Positions 62,208 to 64,000 of a stretch of 64,000 bases of DNA are shown here, one piece after another. The stretch comes from CANKHA01 sp963750965 (GTDB taxonomy: Bacteria; Pseudomonadota; Alphaproteobacteria; Rhizobiales; Xanthobacteraceae). Made by a program: the position numbers and the translations under genes. Position 1 is the stretch's first letter, and the number at the start of each line of letters is the position of its first letter. The notes under the pieces are model-generated. The model did no database searches. It worked only from the letters and a program-made list of their open reading frames with translations, and was not told the DNA's origin. The DNA is taken from NCBI GenBank assembly GCA_963750965.1, contig CAVVSK010000004.1, positions 29,563 to 93,562 on the forward strand, in the 5' to 3' direction.

Positions 62208-64000
62208 ATGGCCGAACGCATCGAAGATTATGCCCTGATTGGCGACTGCGAAACCGCAGTGCTGGTGTCGCGCGGCGGCTCCATGGACTGGCTGTGCTGG
62301 CCGCGCTTCGACTCCGACGCCTGTTTCGCAGCGCTGCTCGGTACCCGCGACCATGGACGTTGGCTGATCAGCCCGCGCGAGGCGTCTGCGCGCATCACCA
62401 GGCGGTACCGCGGTGACACGCTCATCCTTGAAACGACGTTCGAAACCAAAGAGGGCGCGGTCAAGCTCACGGATTTCATGCCGCTGCGTGACGGCAGATC
62501 CGACATCGTGCGCATCGTCACGGGCGAACGCGGCAAGGTGGCGATGCACACCGAGCTGATCCTACGGTTCGGCTATGGCGCCATCGTGCCTTGGGTCACG
62601 CGACTCCCGGACGGCGGCATCCGCGCCATTGCCGGTCCTGACATGGTCCTGCTCTGCTCGGACGTGAATTTACATGGCGAGAACCTCACCACCGTCGGTG
62701 ATTTCACCGTCAGCGCCGGGGAGAGTGTATCTTTCGTGCTCACCTACGCACCTTCCCATCTGCCGGCGCCGAAGCCGGTGGATCCGAAGCAGGCTTTGAA
62801 CATAACGGAAAAATTCTGGACCGAATGGTCAGCGCGCTGCCGCGGCAGGGGCGCTTGTACCGAGCCGGTCGTGCGCTCGCTGGTTACGCTGAAAGCGCTC
62901 ACCTACGCGCCGACCGGCGGCATCGTGGCGGCGCCGACCACGTCCTTGCCGGAGCATCTCGGTGGGAAGCGCAATTGGGACTACCGCTTCTGCTGGCTTC
63001 GCGACGCAACCCTGACGCTGCTGGCGCTGATGAACGCCGACTATTACCAGGAAGCCCATGACTGGCGAGCCTGGCTTGCCCGCGCGGTGGCGGGCAGTCC
63101 CGACCAGATTCAGATCATGTATGGCATCGCAGGCGAGCGGAGGCTGACCGAATGGGAGGTGCCCTGGTTGCCGGGTTACGAAAATTCCGCGCCTGTGCGC
63201 ATCGGCAATGACGCGCATCGCCAGCTGCAACTGGATGTTTATGGTGAGGTGATGGACGCCTTTCACCAAGCCAGGCTTGGCGGATTGGCGGCATTGGAGT
63301 CAGGCTGGGATCTGCAGATTGCCATGCTGCGCAGGCTCGAGGACGCATGGCATGAGCCGGACGAAAGTATCTGGGAAGTGCGCGGCCCGCGCCGGCATTT
63401 CACATATTCCAAAGTCATGGCTTGGGTGGCGTTTGATCGCGCCATCAAGAGCGCGGAACAATTTAATCTGCCCGGACCCCTGGAACGCTGGCGCCAATTG
63501 CGCACGCAGATCCATGAGGAGGTCTGTCAACGCGGCTACAATGCAGAGCTGGGCAGCTTCGTGCAGGCCTATGACGGTGCCGAGCTTGACGCCAGCTTGC
63601 TTCTGCTTGCCGAAGTCGGCTTCCTGCCGCCGCAGGATCCTCGCATCCGCGGCACCGTCGAAGCCATCGAACGGCATCTCACCGTCGACGGTTTCGTCTT
63701 GCGTTATGCAACTGAAAGCACCGATGACGGCTTGCCGCCCGGCGAGGGCGCTTTCCTCGCATGCAGTTTCTGGATGGTAGATGCTTACATTCTGCTGGGA
63801 CGCCATGACGACGCGCGCAAGTTATTCGAGCGGCTGCTCGGCTTATGCAATGATGTTGGGCTGCTGAGCGAAGAATATGATCCTCGCAGTGGCAGATTGG
63901 TTGGGAATTTCCCACAAGCCTTTTCGCATGTCGCGCTGGTCAACAGCGCCTTCAACCTGACTGCTGGGGCGAAGCCGTGCGAGCAGCGGGCGGAGCAGAC
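62208..64000 (+). CDS. Glycoside hydrolase family 15 protein (glucoamylase/trehalase-like), 3' end beyond window
   Basis: The frame from ATG 62208 is open to the right edge (about 597 residues). It begins IEDYALIGDCETAVLVSRGGSMDWLCWPRFDSDACFAALLG, the N-terminal beta domain of bacterial GH15 enzymes. The (alpha/alpha)6 domain follows, with NWDYRFCWLRDATLTL, the first catalytic-Glu region near GERRLTEWEVPWLPGY, and GEGAFLACSFWMVDAYILLG near the C-terminus. Such proteins cleave alpha-glucosides, including trehalose in some actinobacteria. Only a few C-terminal residues seem to be missing. Confidence 0.93.
   Translation, partial: MAERIEDYALIGDCETAVLVSRGGSMDWLCWPRFDSDACFAALLGTRDHGRWLISPREASARITRRYRGDTLILETTFETKEGAVKLTDFMPLRDGRSDIVRIVTGERGKVAMHTELILRFGYGAIVPWVTRLPDGGIRAIAGPDMVLLCSDVNLHGENLTTVGDFTVSAGESVSFVLTYAPSHLPAPKPVDPKQALNITEKFWTEWSARCRGRGACTEPVVRSLVTLKALTYAPTGGIVAAPTTSLPEHLGGKRNWDYRFCWLRDATLTLLALMNADYYQEAHDWRAWLARAVAGSPDQIQIMYGIAGERRLTEWEVPWLPGYENSAPVRIGNDAHRQLQLDVYGEVMDAFHQARLGGLAALESGWDLQIAMLRRLEDAWHEPDESIWEVRGPRRHFTYSKVMAWVAFDRAIKSAEQFNLPGPLERWRQLRTQIHEEVCQRGYNAELGSFVQAYDGAELDASLLLLAEVGFLPPQDPRIRGTVEAIERHLTVDGFVLRYATESTDDGLPPGEGAFLACSFWMVDAYILLGRHDDARKLFERLLGLCNDVGLLSEEYDPRSGRLVGNFPQAFSHVALVNSAFNLTAGAKPCEQRAEQ

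Overview
The window is a GC-rich chromosomal segment from an alphaproteobacterium of the order Hyphomicrobiales (Rhizobiales), most like the Bradyrhizobium/Xanthobacteraceae side of that order. Three things support this: a complete acpXL-fabZXL-fabF2XL-fabF1XL-adh-lpxXL cluster for the very-long-chain fatty acid of lipid A, a phyR/nepR/ecfG general stress response locus, and families common in that group (DUF2865, DUF992, DUF3309, class II DAHP synthase, TctABC and TRAP transporters). I see no rRNA, tRNA, CRISPR array, transposase or phage genes.

Layout. 1-10.2 kb: aminopeptidase N (cut by the left edge), a CDF metal transporter, a c-type cytochrome, dusA, a retropepsin-like protease, a DUF1289 protein, a membrane histidine kinase, a GST and a beta-hydroxyacid dehydrogenase. 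10.3-17.6 kb: Mrp ATPase, two tandem TRAP binding proteins facing a dctQM permease pair, moaA and a PEGA-type lipoprotein. 17.8-25.3 kb: gph, rpiA, gor, class II aroG, nadE and a DUF2865 protein. 25.4-32.2 kb: maiA, a Cys-rich copper-storage-like protein, cysS, an acetyltransferase, an unlisted 37-residue membrane peptide, cimA, an apparently exported deaminase and a LOG-family protein. 32.3-42.8 kb: an Atm1-type ABC exporter, psd-pssA for phosphatidylethanolamine synthesis, a frameshifted kup, tctCAB, a rhodanese and a frameshifted potF. 42.8-48.0 kb: the lipid A very-long-chain fatty acid cluster on the minus strand.

48.1-64 kb is a stress island around phyR/nepR/ecfG. It holds a low-affinity iron permease, a DUF892 ferritin-like protein, NHEJ ligase D, DUF1328, YqjD/YqjE-like membrane proteins, an HWE histidine kinase, DUF3309, otsA, DUF2188, a sensory-rhodopsin-transducer-like protein, a glucose dehydrogenase-like MDR protein and a GH15 enzyme (cut by the right edge). 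By eye I find sigma-EcfG-type promoters (GGAAC-N16/17-[CGA]GTT) in front of many of these genes and in front of the distant copper-storage gene. Two of them are perfect palindromes that read in both directions. The locus therefore looks like regulator genes sitting inside their own regulon.

Four genes carry single-base shifts (kup, potF, the YqjE-like gene, DUF992), and a decayed rlpA-like gene lies upstream of acpXL. The first three shifts sit in otherwise intact genes and could be assembly errors. The rlpA relic, with several shifts and a lost middle, is real decay. The DUF992 gene also lacks its signal peptide and is probably decaying. The most notable protein observation is that FabF2XL has Glu where its neighbour FabF1XL has the catalytic Cys, and also lacks the first catalytic His, which suggests a ketosynthase/chain-length-factor type pair.
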